This document shows positions 24,926-33,171 of a DNA stretch of 64,000 nucleotides, piece by piece. Both the position numbers and the translations under genes were made by a program. Under the pieces are notes generated by a model. It searched no databases and had not been told where the DNA came from. It was given only the letters and a program-made list of their open reading frames with translations. Every line of letters begins with the position of its first letter. Position 1 is the stretch's first letter. Source of the DNA: Collinsella sp. (GTDB lineage: Bacteria; Actinomycetota; Coriobacteriia; Coriobacteriales; Coriobacteriaceae); NCBI GenBank assembly GCA_019425015.1, contig JAHYYJ010000003.1:1-64000 (forward strand), read 5' to 3'.

Positions 24926-26356
24926 TTAGGATAGGTCCTCACCATTCGTTTCAATGACATGCTTGTACCAGTCGAAGCTCTTCTTTTTGGAACGCTTGAG
25001 GGTACCGTTGCCCGCATCATCGCGGTCGACATAGATAAAGCCGTAGCGCTTGGACATCTCGCCCGTGCCGGCAGACACCAGGTCGATTGGGCCCCAGGTG
25101 GTGTAGCCCAGCAGGTCAACGCCGTCCTCGGTCACCGCATCGCGCATCGCGGCGATATGCTGGCGCAGGTAGTCGATACGGTAGTCGTCGTTGATGGAGC
25201 CATCCTCCTCGACAACATCCTTGGCGCCCAGGCCGTTCTCGACCACAAACAGCGGCTTCTGATAACGGTCGTACAGGTCGTTGAGGGTGATGCGGAAGCC
25301 CAGCGGATCGATGGCCCAGCCCCACTGGCTCTCCTGCAGGTAGGGGTTCTTGGCGCCGGCGAAGGCGTTGCCCTGGGTGCGCTCGACATCGGGGTTATCG
25401 GCACCGGCGGAGCAACGGGTGCTGTAATAGCTAAAGCTGATGAAGTCGACGGTGTTGGCGGCCAGGATCTCGCGGTCCTCATCCGTCATGCCCACATCGA
25501 TGCCCAAACGCTCGAGCTTCTTGACGGCATAGGCCGGGTAGTAGCCGCGGCTCTGAACGTCGACGAAGAAATAGTTGCTCTGGTTGTCAATCTGCGCTTG
25601 GCGCACATCGCCCGGACGGCAGCTGTAGGGGTAGTAGCTACCTGCGGCAAGCATGCAACCGATCTTGACCTCAGGGTCGATCTCGTGAGCGATCTTGGTT
25701 GCCCAAGCGCTGGCGACGAGCTCGTTGTGGGCGGCCAGGTACTCGACGGCCTCCTTGTTCTCGCCCTCCTCAAAGACCAGACCGGCACCCATAAACGGCA
25801 GGTGCAAGATCATATTGATCTCGTTAAAGGTGAGCCAGTACTTCACCAGGCCCTTGTAGCGGGTAAAGATCGTGGTCGCGAGATTCTTGTAGAAGTCGAT
25901 GAGCTTGCGGTTGCGCCAGCCGCCGTACTCCTTGATGAGATGAATCGGGCAGTCGAAGTGCGTAATAGTCACGAGCGGCTCGATGCCGTGCGCCTGGCAC
26001 TCGCGGAACACATCCTCGTAGAAGGCCATGCCAGCCTCGTTGGGCTCGGTCTCGTCGCCGTTGGGGAAGATGCGGGTCCAAGCCAGGCTCATACGGAAGG
26101 TCTTAAAGCCCATCTCGGCAAAGAGAGCGATGTCCTCCTTGTAATGGTGGTAGAAATCGATGCCGGTCTGCGCGGGATAGTAATAGCCGTCCTCGAAGTC
26201 GAGCATCTTACGCTGGCCGGAGACCACCGCATAGCGCTCGGGGCCGTGCGGAGCCACGTCCACGTTGGCAAGGCCGCGGCCGTCCACGTTGTAGGCGCCC
26301 TCGCACTGGTTGGCAGCCGTCGCGCCGCCCCACAGGAAGTCATTACGGAAAGCCAT
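24926..26356 (-). CDS. GH1 6-phospho-beta-glycosidase
   Basis: 476 residues, the usual length for the family. The acid/base is Glu179 (LTFNEIN) and the nucleophile Glu373 (FVVENGLG). The phosphate-binding pattern S-x-x-x-x-x-x-K-x-Y is present (SAGTGEMSKRYGF), so the substrate is a 6-phosphorylated beta-glycoside delivered by a PTS. No PTS gene is adjacent. GAAAGGATCG precedes the ATG. It is a close relative of the 34365-35783 product but has its own promoter. Confidence 0.9.
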   Translation of the reverse strand: MAFRNDFLWGGATAANQCEGAYNVDGRGLANVDVAPHGPERYAVVSGQRKMLDFEDGYYYPAQTGIDFYHHYKEDIALFAEMGFKTFRMSLAWTRIFPNGDETEPNEAGMAFYEDVFRECQAHGIEPLVTITHFDCPIHLIKEYGGWRNRKLIDFYKNLATTIFTRYKGLVKYWLTFNEINMILHLPFMGAGLVFEEGENKEAVEYLAAHNELVASAWATKIAHEIDPEVKIGCMLAAGSYYPYSCRPGDVRQAQIDNQSNYFFVDVQSRGYYPAYAVKKLERLGIDVGMTDEDREILAANTVDFISFSYYSTRCSAGADNPDVERTQGNAFAGAKNPYLQESQWGWAIDPLGFRITLNDLYDRYQKPLFVVENGLGAKDVVEEDGSINDDYRIDYLRQHIAAMRDAVTEDGVDLLGYTTWGPIDLVSAGTGEMSKRYGFIYVDRDDAGNGTLKRSKKKSFDWYKHVIETNGEDLS

Positions 26357-26515
26357 GCATCGATCCTTTCACACGCTGTTTGTCGTGGCTTCAGTATCCC
26401 CGTAAGCAGCGCGCCACTCAACGGCAACGGCGCAGGTCGGCACTTCTTTTCGCGCACAGACGCCCGGCAGCCGCCCCCGTCTGACACTTTTTGATACCTG
26501 CCCGCCCAAACCGCC

Positions 26516-26552
26516 AACCACCACAAAGGGGACAGGCACCTTTGCGGCGGAT
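26516..26552. repeat. CCACAAAGG hairpin repeat, opposite orientation
   Basis: Left arm AACCACCACAAAGG (26516-26529), loop GGACAGGCA, and right arm CCTTTGCGGCGG (26539-26550) with two changes. The loop is the reverse complement of that at 7757-7765, so this copy is inverted. Confidence 0.8.
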
Positions 26553-26564
26553 TGGGGCGGTTTG

Positions 26565-26619
26565 TCTCGATCTGTAACAGGTAGGCAGCCAAAACCGGGC
26601 TTGGTGTTACAGATCGAGA
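26565..26619. repeat. Long hairpin, first of a tandem pair
   Basis: Arms TCTCGATCTGTAACA (26565-26579) and TGTTACAGATCGAGA (26605-26619) pair perfectly over 15 bp around a 25-base loop. A second copy follows 21 bases later. Confidence 0.8.
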
Positions 26620-26640
26620 TTTTCGGGCAGTCCCCCGCAG

Positions 26641-26703
26641 TTTGTCTAAATCTGTAACAGGTAGAGACGATTTGGCCCGTCAGATGTTACAGATCGAGAC
26701 AAA
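26641..26703. repeat. Long hairpin, second of a tandem pair
   Basis: Arms at 26641-26659 and 26685-26703 pair over 19 bp with two mismatches. The inner 9 bases of each arm are identical to the first copy (CTGTAACA/TGTTACAG), the loop differs. It ends 11 bp from the stop codon of the DUF4867 gene. The stretch 26357-26714 holds only the GH1 promoter region and these repeats. Confidence 0.8.
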
Positions 26704-26714
26704 CAGGAAACCCC

Positions 26715-27359
26715 CTAGTCGCAGGTGATGTCGAGGTTTTTGCCGACGAGGCCTACGTAACCTCCCTCGGCAGCCTTGGGGCTGTCGGCGTGGCAGAGGA
26801 CCCACTTGTCGGCCTTCCAGTAGCAGTAGCTGTCGCCGGCCGCGGGCATGTCGGCTGCAGCCTCGGGGCGCGGACCATTGGTGCCGGCGGGCAGCGCAAC
26901 CATCACCTGGAAACCGCCGTCGTCGACCATGCACGGCGTGTAGTGGAGCGTGGTGTTGAAGACCTCGACGACCGTACCCGCCGGCACGCGGAACGCCTTG
27001 ACGCATGCGGTGTCGAGCTTGCCGTCCTCGATCTCCCAGCGATGCGCCACAAGCAGGATAAAGTCGCGAGCGCCCAGGTTGAACTCGCTGGCGCGGTGAT
27101 ACTCCAAGCAGTTGAGCTTCGTGTTGTGGCCGTTGCACCAGCCGAGCTGGAAGGGACGACCGCCAAACATGAGAAAGCCCAGTTTATCGGCATCCTTGAC
27201 GCCCTCGAGCTCCGGCGCGCTTGCTACGTACTTGCTGCCCTCGGGGATGGGCGTGGCAGAGAGCGCCTCGAGCACGGGCGACGTGAGCTCGGACGGAACG
27301 CCATCCCAAACGTTGCCATAGGATTTGAACTCGGGATCGTTGACAGAGTAGATATGCAT
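26715..27359 (-). CDS. DUF4867 family protein
   Basis: 214 residues, cytoplasmic. The pattern (LEYHRASEFNLGARDFILLVAHRWEIEDG, then GTVVEVFNTTLHYTPC) is that of the DUF4867 family, which has a cupin-like fold related to ureidoglycolate lyases and lies near sugar genes. No activity is known to me. A GTG two codons upstream (27363-27365) is too close to the AGGAG, so the ATG at 27357-27359 is taken. An operator-like repeat lies just upstream at 27370-27393. Confidence 0.75.
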   Translation of the reverse strand: MHIYSVNDPEFKSYGNVWDGVPSELTSPVLEALSATPIPEGSKYVASAPELEGVKDADKLGFLMFGGRPFQLGWCNGHNTKLNCLEYHRASEFNLGARDFILLVAHRWEIEDGKLDTACVKAFRVPAGTVVEVFNTTLHYTPCMVDDGGFQVMVALPAGTNGPRPEAAADMPAAGDSYCYWKADKWVLCHADSPKAAEGGYVGLVGKNLDITCD

Positions 27360-27369
27360 GTTCACTCCT

Positions 27370-27393
27370 GTTCGTAAATGTGACTATACGAAC
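27370..27393. promoter_or_regulatory. Operator-like inverted repeat GTTCGTA/TACGAAC
   Basis: GTTCGTA (27370-27376) and TACGAAC (27387-27393) pair perfectly with a 10-base spacer. A further palindromic TTCTAGAA lies at 27395-27402. Together they look like a regulator site for the DUF4867 gene. Confidence 0.5.
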
Positions 27394-27483
27394 ATTCTAG
27401 AACATACATGAGCGATTTTGAACGCTTGTCCCGACCAATCAACAAAAAGGCGCCCAATGCGCGCGCTTTGGGCGATAAAGCCC

Positions 27484-27972
27484 TTACGCCTGCTGATAAT
27501 GCAGGTGCTTCTCATCGATATCGGCCAGGTCGCGGTCGAGATAGCGACGCGCGAGCCAGTTTGCCATGGGGAGGTTCTGGTCCAGATAGTTACCGCACTC
27601 CTCGGGAGCGGCACCGGGGACATCGCCCTCAAAGCCGGCGACAAACTCGAACAGCTCACGCACGAGCGGCAGGATCTCCTCGCTCGTCACCTCGCCAAAC
27701 ACGACGAGGTAAAAGCCCGTGCGGCAGCCCATGGGACCAAAGTAGACAATGCGGCTCGACCACTCGGCATGGTTGCGAAGGAACGTCGCGCCCAGGTGCT
27801 CGATGGTGTGGCACTCGGCCGTGTTCATGACCGGCTCCTTGTTGGGCGTGGTCAGGCGCAGATCAAAGGTGGTGACGGCGGCGCCGGTCGCCGGATCGCG
27901 GTCGATGCGGCTCACATACACGCCGGGCTCGAGCAGCAGATGGTCAACGGAAAAACTCGCGATACGCTCCAT
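27484..27972 (-). CDS. luxS: S-ribosylhomocysteine lyase (autoinducer-2 synthesis)
   Basis: Cleaves S-ribosylhomocysteine to homocysteine and the AI-2 precursor in the activated methyl cycle. The 162-residue protein has the metal ligands His55, His59 (HTIEHL) and Cys126 (PEECGNYL), and the catalytic Cys83 (MGCRTGFYL). GAGAGGAACTGCC precedes the ATG. It is flanked by sugar genes rather than by other methyl-cycle genes, so it is probably transcribed alone. Confidence 0.96.
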   Translation of the reverse strand: MERIASFSVDHLLLEPGVYVSRIDRDPATGAAVTTFDLRLTTPNKEPVMNTAECHTIEHLGATFLRNHAEWSSRIVYFGPMGCRTGFYLVVFGEVTSEEILPLVRELFEFVAGFEGDVPGAAPEECGNYLDQNLPMANWLARRYLDRDLADIDEKHLHYQQA

Positions 27973-27998
27973 GGCAGTTCCTCTCGGTAGTCAATTTA

Positions 27999-28063
27999 GG
28001 ACGGGGCTCTTTTAGCTGGTTCGAATGATCGCACCAATCATACCAGTCAAAAAAGCCCCGTCC
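27999..28063. repeat. Hairpin upstream of luxS
   Basis: GGACGGGGCT (27999-28008) and AGCCCCGTCC (28054-28063) pair perfectly, and inner stretches (AGCTGGT and ACCAGT) can extend the stem. The element lies between the FGGY kinase stop and the luxS start. It may end the kinase transcript or shape the luxS leader. Confidence 0.65.
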
Positions 28064-28107
28064 CAAATGAGCTACCCGGGAATAGCCTGCGGGCGCCGCG
28101 CAGCCGC

Positions 28108-29598
28108 CTAGGCAGTGTAGGCGATGGTCGCGTCGACGGCGTGACGCCAGCCGGCGATCTTTTTGGCTCGCTCGTCGGCAGGCATGGCAGGCTCCACGAT
28201 GCCGCGGGCGCCGTAGACGTCAACGACATCGCGCGTGTACATGCCCAGCGCAATGCCGCAGGCCCAAGCCGCACCCAGACCGCTCATCTCGTCGTTGCTC
28301 GCAATGCGGATGGGCGAGCCGACCAGGTCGCTCTCAAACTGCATCAGGTACGCGTCGCGCGTGGGACCGCCGTCAACACGAAGCTCGGCCAGTGCCGCGC
28401 CCGAATCCTCGACCATCGCATCGATCACGTCGAAGATCTGATAGGCGATCGACTCGTCGGCGGCCTTTACGAACTCCGCACGGCCCGTGGTGCGCGTCAT
28501 GCCAAAGACGCAGCCCTCGGCATCGCTCGCCCAGTGCGGCGCGCCCAGGCCAGTGAACGCCGGCACAAAGTAGACGCGGCTCGCCGGATTGGCGGCGTAG
28601 CACAGGTCGGTGACTTCCTCGGGATTGTTGATGAGCTCCAGGTCGTCGCGCAGCCACGTCTTGACGGCGCCGGCGTAGCTCACGTTGCCCTCGAGAACAT
28701 ACTCGGTCACACCGTCCATACGCCACGCAAGCGAGCTCGAAAGCCCGTGCGAGCTGGCGACAAACTCGTCGCCGACGTTCATCATGACCGAGCTGCCGGT
28801 GCCATAGGTCGCCTTGGCCATGCCGCGGCTATGGCAGCCCTGGGCAAACAAGGCGGCATGGCTGTCGCCGAGCACGCCGTGGATGGGCACGGGCGCCGGC
28901 AAAAAGCCGCCCAGGTCCGTTGTACCGAACAGGCCATCGGAATCGGTCACCTGCGGCAGGCACGCCGGATTGACACCAAAGGCCTCGCACACCGGCTCGC
29001 TCCAGCAGCCACGGCGCAGGTCAAAAAGCTGCGTGCGGCTGGCATTGGACCAGTCGCAGCGGAACTCCGCGCCGCCCGTGAGCGTCCAGACCACCCAGGC
29101 ATCGATGGTGCCCAGGCACAGCTCGCCCGCCGCCGCGGCCTCGGCAGCCGCGGGAACGTTCGCGAGGATCCAGGCCATCTTGCCCGCCGGATAGTAGGGC
29201 GAGAGCACCAGACCCGTCGTGTCACGCACCAGCTCGGCCACGCCTTCGCGCGCAGCCAGCTCGTCGCACAGCTCGCGGGCGCGGGCGCACTGCCACACCA
29301 CGGCATCGCACAGCGGCTCGCCCGTCGTGCGGCTCCAGGCAACGGTGGTCTCGCGCTGGTTGGAAATGCCAACGCCGGCGATGTCTGCCGGATCGACCCC
29401 GGTCTCCTCCACCACGGTGCGTGCCACAGCCAGCACGTTGGCGGCGATCTCGGCCGGGTCGTGGCTCACCCAGCCGGCCTCGTTGACAATCTGGCGATGT
29501 GAGCGGTCGGCGCGATGGATCAGATGGCCGCCCTCGTCCACCAGCAGCGCCTTAGTACCCTGTGTGGACTGATCGATTCCGATGATGTATTTGCTCAT
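28108..29598 (-). CDS. FGGY-family carbohydrate kinase (glycerol-kinase-like)
   Basis: 496 residues. The overall sequence follows glycerol kinase (GISNQRETTVAWSRTTGEPL, FVPAFTGLGAPHW, RVDGGPTRDAYLMQFESDLVG). The first ATP-binding motif reads DQSTQGTKALLVDE rather than DQGTTSSRA, so the substrate may not be glycerol. It is the last gene of an operon with a split transketolase and a fucose-isomerase-like protein, which points to a ketopentose such as apulose (inference). AGGAGAGTAC precedes the ATG. An automatic GlpK label would be understandable but is doubtful here. Confidence 0.8.
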   Translation of the reverse strand: MSKYIIGIDQSTQGTKALLVDEGGHLIHRADRSHRQIVNEAGWVSHDPAEIAANVLAVARTVVEETGVDPADIAGVGISNQRETTVAWSRTTGEPLCDAVVWQCARARELCDELAAREGVAELVRDTTGLVLSPYYPAGKMAWILANVPAAAEAAAAGELCLGTIDAWVVWTLTGGAEFRCDWSNASRTQLFDLRRGCWSEPVCEAFGVNPACLPQVTDSDGLFGTTDLGGFLPAPVPIHGVLGDSHAALFAQGCHSRGMAKATYGTGSSVMMNVGDEFVASSHGLSSSLAWRMDGVTEYVLEGNVSYAGAVKTWLRDDLELINNPEEVTDLCYAANPASRVYFVPAFTGLGAPHWASDAEGCVFGMTRTTGRAEFVKAADESIAYQIFDVIDAMVEDSGAALAELRVDGGPTRDAYLMQFESDLVGSPIRIASNDEMSGLGAAWACGIALGMYTRDVVDVYGARGIVEPAMPADERAKKIAGWRHAVDATIAYTA

Positions 29599-29710
29599 GT
29601 ACTCTCCTGTCTCCCCCGTCGATTCAAAACTAAAACCCGACGGACAAGGAGCGAGTGGCCGACCGGCTCATGAGAGCGCAGCCGGCCTGCTCAGAATTCA
29701 ACCTAAAAGG

Positions 29711-29741
29711 ATTGGTGCAAACCTGTCCCCGATGCACCAAT
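29711..29741. repeat. Hairpin with TGTCCCC loop at the transketolase 3' end
   Basis: ATTGGTGCA (29711-29719) and TGCACCAAT (29733-29741) pair perfectly around AACCTGTCCCCGA. The arms are unique in this window but the loop shares TGTCCCC with the other repeat families. Its last base is part of the stop codon of the transketolase subunit gene. Confidence 0.7.
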
Positions 29742-30682
29742 TACTCTGCGGGAAGGACCTCGGCGACCGTCTTGGCGATTCCCTCGCCCGTCAGGCCGTA
29801 GTGCGCGAAGACCTCGGGGCTCGTGCCGGTGATGACCGGCGCATCGGGCAGGGAGAGGCACTTGACCGGACGCGGGCAGTGCTCACCCACGACCTGCGCG
29901 ACCATGGAACCCAGGCCGCCGAAGGGGCTGTGCTCCTCAACGGTCACGACAGCGCGCGTAGCCCCGGCGGCCTCGATCACGGCCTCGGCATCGAGTGGCT
30001 TGACGCAGTACATGTCGAGCACCGTTGCCGAGATGCCCTGCTCGGCCAGCAGATCGGCGGCGTCCACGGCATGGCGGACCATCTCGCCGGTGGCGACAAT
30101 CGTCACATCGGTGCCGCGACGCACCCAGGTGGCGCGGTCCATCTGGAACGGGCACTCGTCCTCGGTGTACACGTCCTCGACCGGGTTGCGGCCCACGCGG
30201 ATGTAGGCCGGCTTGTTGTCGGCAACCAGGGCGCGCACGAGCTCGGCGGTCTGGAAGCGATCGCTCGGCAGATACACGCGCATGTTGGGAATCGCGCTCA
30301 TGGCGGCGATATCCTGCGCGGAGTGATGGCTCATGCCCAAGGCGCCGTAGGAAACGCCGCCCGAAATGCCGATGAGCTTGACGTTGGTATTGGAGTACGA
30401 AACATCGACCTTGCACTGCTCATACGAGCGCGTGGTCACAAAGGACGCCGGCGAGGCGGCCCAGGCCTTCTTGCCGCACGAAGCCATGCCGGCGGCGATG
30501 CTCACCAGGTCCTGCTCGGCGATGCCGACCTCGACGGACTGCTGGGGATACTGATCGAAGAACGGCGTGAGCGATGCGGAGCCGCGGGAGTCGGAGCACA
30601 GGACGACGATGTCCTTATCGGTCTTGGCGGCCTCGAGCAGCGTGTCGCAGATAACCTTGCGGTTGGCGATCTTGTTAGCCAT
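29741..30682 (-). CDS. Transketolase C-terminal subunit
   Basis: 313 residues covering the pyrimidine-binding and C-terminal transketolase domains (SRGSASLTPFFDQYPQQSVEVG, then GISGGVSYGALGMSHHSAQD). The TPP catalytic glutamate lies in VEVGIAEQDL. It pairs with the N-terminal subunit encoded next; the genes overlap by 8 bases, with ATG inside the end of the upstream gene. Split transketolases act on unusual sugars; the characterised apulose-4-phosphate transketolase is such a two-subunit enzyme. The frame is open upstream to 30790 but the ATG at 30682 starts the domain. Confidence 0.9.
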   Translation of the reverse strand: MANKIANRKVICDTLLEAAKTDKDIVVLCSDSRGSASLTPFFDQYPQQSVEVGIAEQDLVSIAAGMASCGKKAWAASPASFVTTRSYEQCKVDVSYSNTNVKLIGISGGVSYGALGMSHHSAQDIAAMSAIPNMRVYLPSDRFQTAELVRALVADNKPAYIRVGRNPVEDVYTEDECPFQMDRATWVRRGTDVTIVATGEMVRHAVDAADLLAEQGISATVLDMYCVKPLDAEAVIEAAGATRAVVTVEEHSPFGGLGSMVAQVVGEHCPRPVKCLSLPDAPVITGTSPEVFAHYGLTGEGIAKTVAEVLPAE

Positions 30683-31511
30683 TGATGGCCTCCTTATGGG
30701 CAGCGAAATCGGCGATGATCTGGGCATATTCCTCGTCGTTGGGCAGGTGATGATGCCAGCCGGCCTTGTCCTCCATAACGGGCGAGCCATAGCCCTTCAC
30801 CGTGTTGAGGATGATGACCGTAGGTTTTCCCTTAGTCTCGGCCGCAAGCGTCAGCGCGGCGTCGATGGCCTGGACGTCGTTGCCCGGAATGGAGAGCACG
30901 TTCCAACCGAAGGCGGCCCAGCGCTCCTCCTGCGAGTCTTGCTTCATGACGTCCTCGGTGCTGCCGCTAATCTGCAGGCGGTTGCGATCCACGAGCGCGC
31001 ACAGGTTATCGAGCTGGTAGTTGCCGCCGCTCATGGCGCCCTCCCAGACCGAGCCCTCGGCAAGCTCGCCGTCGCCCATGATGGTGTAGACGCGGTAGTC
31101 GCGGCCGTCCATCTTGCCGGCAAGCGCCATGCCCACGGCCACGGGCAGGCCATGGCCCAGCGAGCCCGAGTTCATCTCGATGCCCTTGAGCTTGTTGTTG
31201 GGATGGCCGATGTAGGGGCTGCCGAACCTAGAGAAGCGGGCCTTGACGTCATCGAGGTCCAGATAGCCCTCGTGGCAGAGCACCGCATAGTAGGCCTCCA
31301 TGGCGTGGCCCTTGGAGAGTACAAAGCGATCGCGGTCGGGATCGTCGACGGTCTCGGGCGAAATGTTGAGATGGTTAGCGTAGAGGGCCATGAGGGCATC
31401 GATCACCGACATGTCGCCGCCGATGTGGCCGCCGGCGCCAGCCATGATGATATCGACGCAATCGCGGCGAAGGTCCCAACGCAGGGACTCAAGCTCTTCA
31501 ATCGTTGCCAT
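30675..31511 (-). CDS. Transketolase N-terminal (TPP-binding) subunit
   Basis: 278 residues. The thiamine diphosphate motif starts at GDGELAEGSVWEG, and other family hallmarks are present (GHIGGDMS, LSKGHAMEAYYA, GSLGHGLPVAVGMA). It needs the C-terminal subunit encoded downstream. The ribosome site GAGGAGAG overlaps the end of the isomerase gene, which stops 2 bases before this ATG, so isomerase, both subunits and the kinase are almost certainly one operon. Confidence 0.92.
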   Translation of the reverse strand: MATIEELESLRWDLRRDCVDIIMAGAGGHIGGDMSVIDALMALYANHLNISPETVDDPDRDRFVLSKGHAMEAYYAVLCHEGYLDLDDVKARFSRFGSPYIGHPNNKLKGIEMNSGSLGHGLPVAVGMALAGKMDGRDYRVYTIMGDGELAEGSVWEGAMSGGNYQLDNLCALVDRNRLQISGSTEDVMKQDSQEERWAAFGWNVLSIPGNDVQAIDAALTLAAETKGKPTVIILNTVKGYGSPVMEDKAGWHHHLPNDEEYAQIIADFAAHKEAING

Positions 31512-31513
31512 TT

Positions 31514-32914
31514 CTACTCTCCTCGCAGGTAGGCTTTAACGTCTTCTTCAATCGGGTCGTACAGGTCGGGGGCGATGCCGATATACTTGCACGCCTCGTA
31601 GAGCACCGGCACCACGTTGGCATGAATGGCGACGCAGTGGTGGATGTAGGGACCCTCAACGATCTTGGCCTCGAGGCGCTTGAGGTTGTCGACCTCGACC
31701 CACAGGTAGGTGCCCATGCCGGCCGGGCCGTCGATGCCGCGGGCGTTGCCCAGTAGCAGCGAGTACTCGCCGTTGTCACCGTCAAAGCGGGCAAGGGTGA
31801 GGTCGCCGTGCTTGGCCTCGGCCGTCAGCGCGCCGGGGTGATCGAAAGCCAGCGGGTAGGTGAGCTTGGGCTTGACGGCCGCGCAGCTGCAGGGCCAGGG
31901 GCCGCAATGCTGCAGCAGCTCGCCGTTCTCGTTATCGGGATGGCGCACGGTCCAGTCGGCGAACATGCCGCGGTGACGGCCCAGGTCGGCGGCCTCGACC
32001 ATCAGCGCGGTGATGGCGCCGTGGATATCGGTCTCGCATACGATAGGAATGCCCATCTCGTTGAGGATGGCGTTGGCGGCGCAGGGCATAATGCCCAGCT
32101 CGTCCTGCAGAGCGTTCCAGCACTGAATGGCACCGGCGTTGCAGCCATACTTCTCGACCAAGCGCTTCATGGCGATGGCAAGACCGGCGACCGCGGGGAC
32201 CTTGTCCTCGGGGACGCAGATCTCAAAGCTGTCGTTGATGTGGGCAAGCATGGCGGCCATGGCCTGCTCGTCGGCCTGGGCGTCGCGCACAGCCTGGACA
32301 AGTTCGGTCATGGGGATAGGCGAAAGCTGGATGTTGAACTTCTCGAGCAGCTCGCCCTCGTTGCACATGGTCGACCAGAAGTCGAACGGACGGGTGGCCA
32401 TCTGCAGGATGCGGGTGTGCTTGAAGGTCTTGACCACGTTGCAAACGGCCAAAAAGACCCAAACGCCGCGCTCGAACTCGGGATCGGTCAGGCGGCAGTT
32501 GGTCATGTAGGTGAAGGGAACCTGGAAGCGGCGCAGGACCTTGCCGGTGGCGAACAGACCGCACTGGCTATCGCGCAGGCGTGTGCCGTCGGGCTCGGGG
32601 CGCTCGTCGCGCGGACCCCACAGCAGTACGGGTAGACCGAGCTCGCGGGCAAGGCGAGCGCAAACGTACTCGGTGCCAAAGTTGGCGTGGCACAGCATAA
32701 TGCCATCGACGCCCTCGGCGCGGAATTTCTTGACGATGGGCTCGATATGGCTGTCGTCGAACAGCAGGCCCTCTTCATTGATGTCGTCGATATCCACGAT
32801 GTCGACGCCGATCTCGCGCAGGCGATCAGCCGTCAGGCCGCGATACTTGATTGCGTCCGGCGCGCTAAAGATACTGCGGCGCGTGGGCACAAAGCCGAGC
32901 TTGATCTTGTCCAT
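31514..32914 (-). CDS. L-fucose/L-arabinose isomerase family protein
   Basis: 466 residues. The N-terminal region (FVPTRRSIFSAPDA, ANFGTEYVCARLARELG) and the C-terminal half (NALQDELGIMPCAANAILNEMGIPIVCETDIHGA) follow the fucose isomerase-like fold, including the Glu/Asp metal-ligand positions. The expected reaction is aldose-ketose isomerisation. As first gene of an operon with kinase and transketolase it would supply a ketose. The known apiose isomerase, as far as I recall, is of another family, so the substrate is open. GGGGAGGACGTAC precedes the ATG; operator-like sites lie just upstream. Confidence 0.8.
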   Translation of the reverse strand: MDKIKLGFVPTRRSIFSAPDAIKYRGLTADRLREIGVDIVDIDDINEEGLLFDDSHIEPIVKKFRAEGVDGIMLCHANFGTEYVCARLARELGLPVLLWGPRDERPEPDGTRLRDSQCGLFATGKVLRRFQVPFTYMTNCRLTDPEFERGVWVFLAVCNVVKTFKHTRILQMATRPFDFWSTMCNEGELLEKFNIQLSPIPMTELVQAVRDAQADEQAMAAMLAHINDSFEICVPEDKVPAVAGLAIAMKRLVEKYGCNAGAIQCWNALQDELGIMPCAANAILNEMGIPIVCETDIHGAITALMVEAADLGRHRGMFADWTVRHPDNENGELLQHCGPWPCSCAAVKPKLTYPLAFDHPGALTAEAKHGDLTLARFDGDNGEYSLLLGNARGIDGPAGMGTYLWVEVDNLKRLEAKIVEGPYIHHCVAIHANVVPVLYEACKYIGIAPDLYDPIEEDVKAYLRGE

Positions 32915-32940
32915 GTACGTCCTCCCCTAATCACATGTTC

Positions 32941-32977
32941 AGTAAACAGACGCATGTTTCGTTTTGTTCTGTTTACT
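32941..32977. promoter_or_regulatory. Operator-like inverted repeat AGTAAACAG/CTGTTTACT
   Basis: AGTAAACAG (32941-32949) and CTGTTTACT (32969-32977) pair perfectly with a 19-base spacer, directly upstream of the isomerase gene. Further TAAAC/GTTTA half-sites lie at 32995-33000 and 33043-33057. The same half-sites occur before the EIIBC, esterase and LacI genes. Confidence 0.6.
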
Positions 32978-33083
32978 AAATGTTTTACTCTACTGTTTAG
33001 AAGTTTAACGCGAAATACCCGTAGACGGTAGAGAAATCAGCCTAAACGGTATGTAAACAAACTGAACATACAAGGGCATCAAA

Positions 33084-33108
33084 AAGAGGGCCCAAAGGAC
33101 CCTCTCTT
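33084..33108 (-). terminator. Rho-independent terminator of the LacI gene
   Basis: On the minus strand AGAGGG (33105-33100) pairs with CCCTCT (33090-33085), extended by GG/CC, and is followed by TTTTT. It lies 64 bp after the LacI stop codon, ahead of the isomerase operon promoter. Confidence 0.75.
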
Positions 33109-33171
33109 AGTAGCGTTATGTATGGCTGCCTTAGCGAGCTTTGCCGCCCTGCGCCCCGGCGTTTTCTTCGC

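Noticed and set aside
26516..26703. CRISPR-like tandem repeats
   Set aside because: Only two hairpins with unequal loops and diverged arms; no regular spacers and no cas gene.
28017..28034. GGTTCGAAT resembling a tRNA T-loop
   Set aside because: The flanks cannot form a T-stem or acceptor stem; it is part of the hairpin element at 27999-28063.
28108..29598. Firm GlpK assignment
   Set aside because: The ATP-site motif and the operon context differ from glycerol kinases, so only the FGGY family is claimed.
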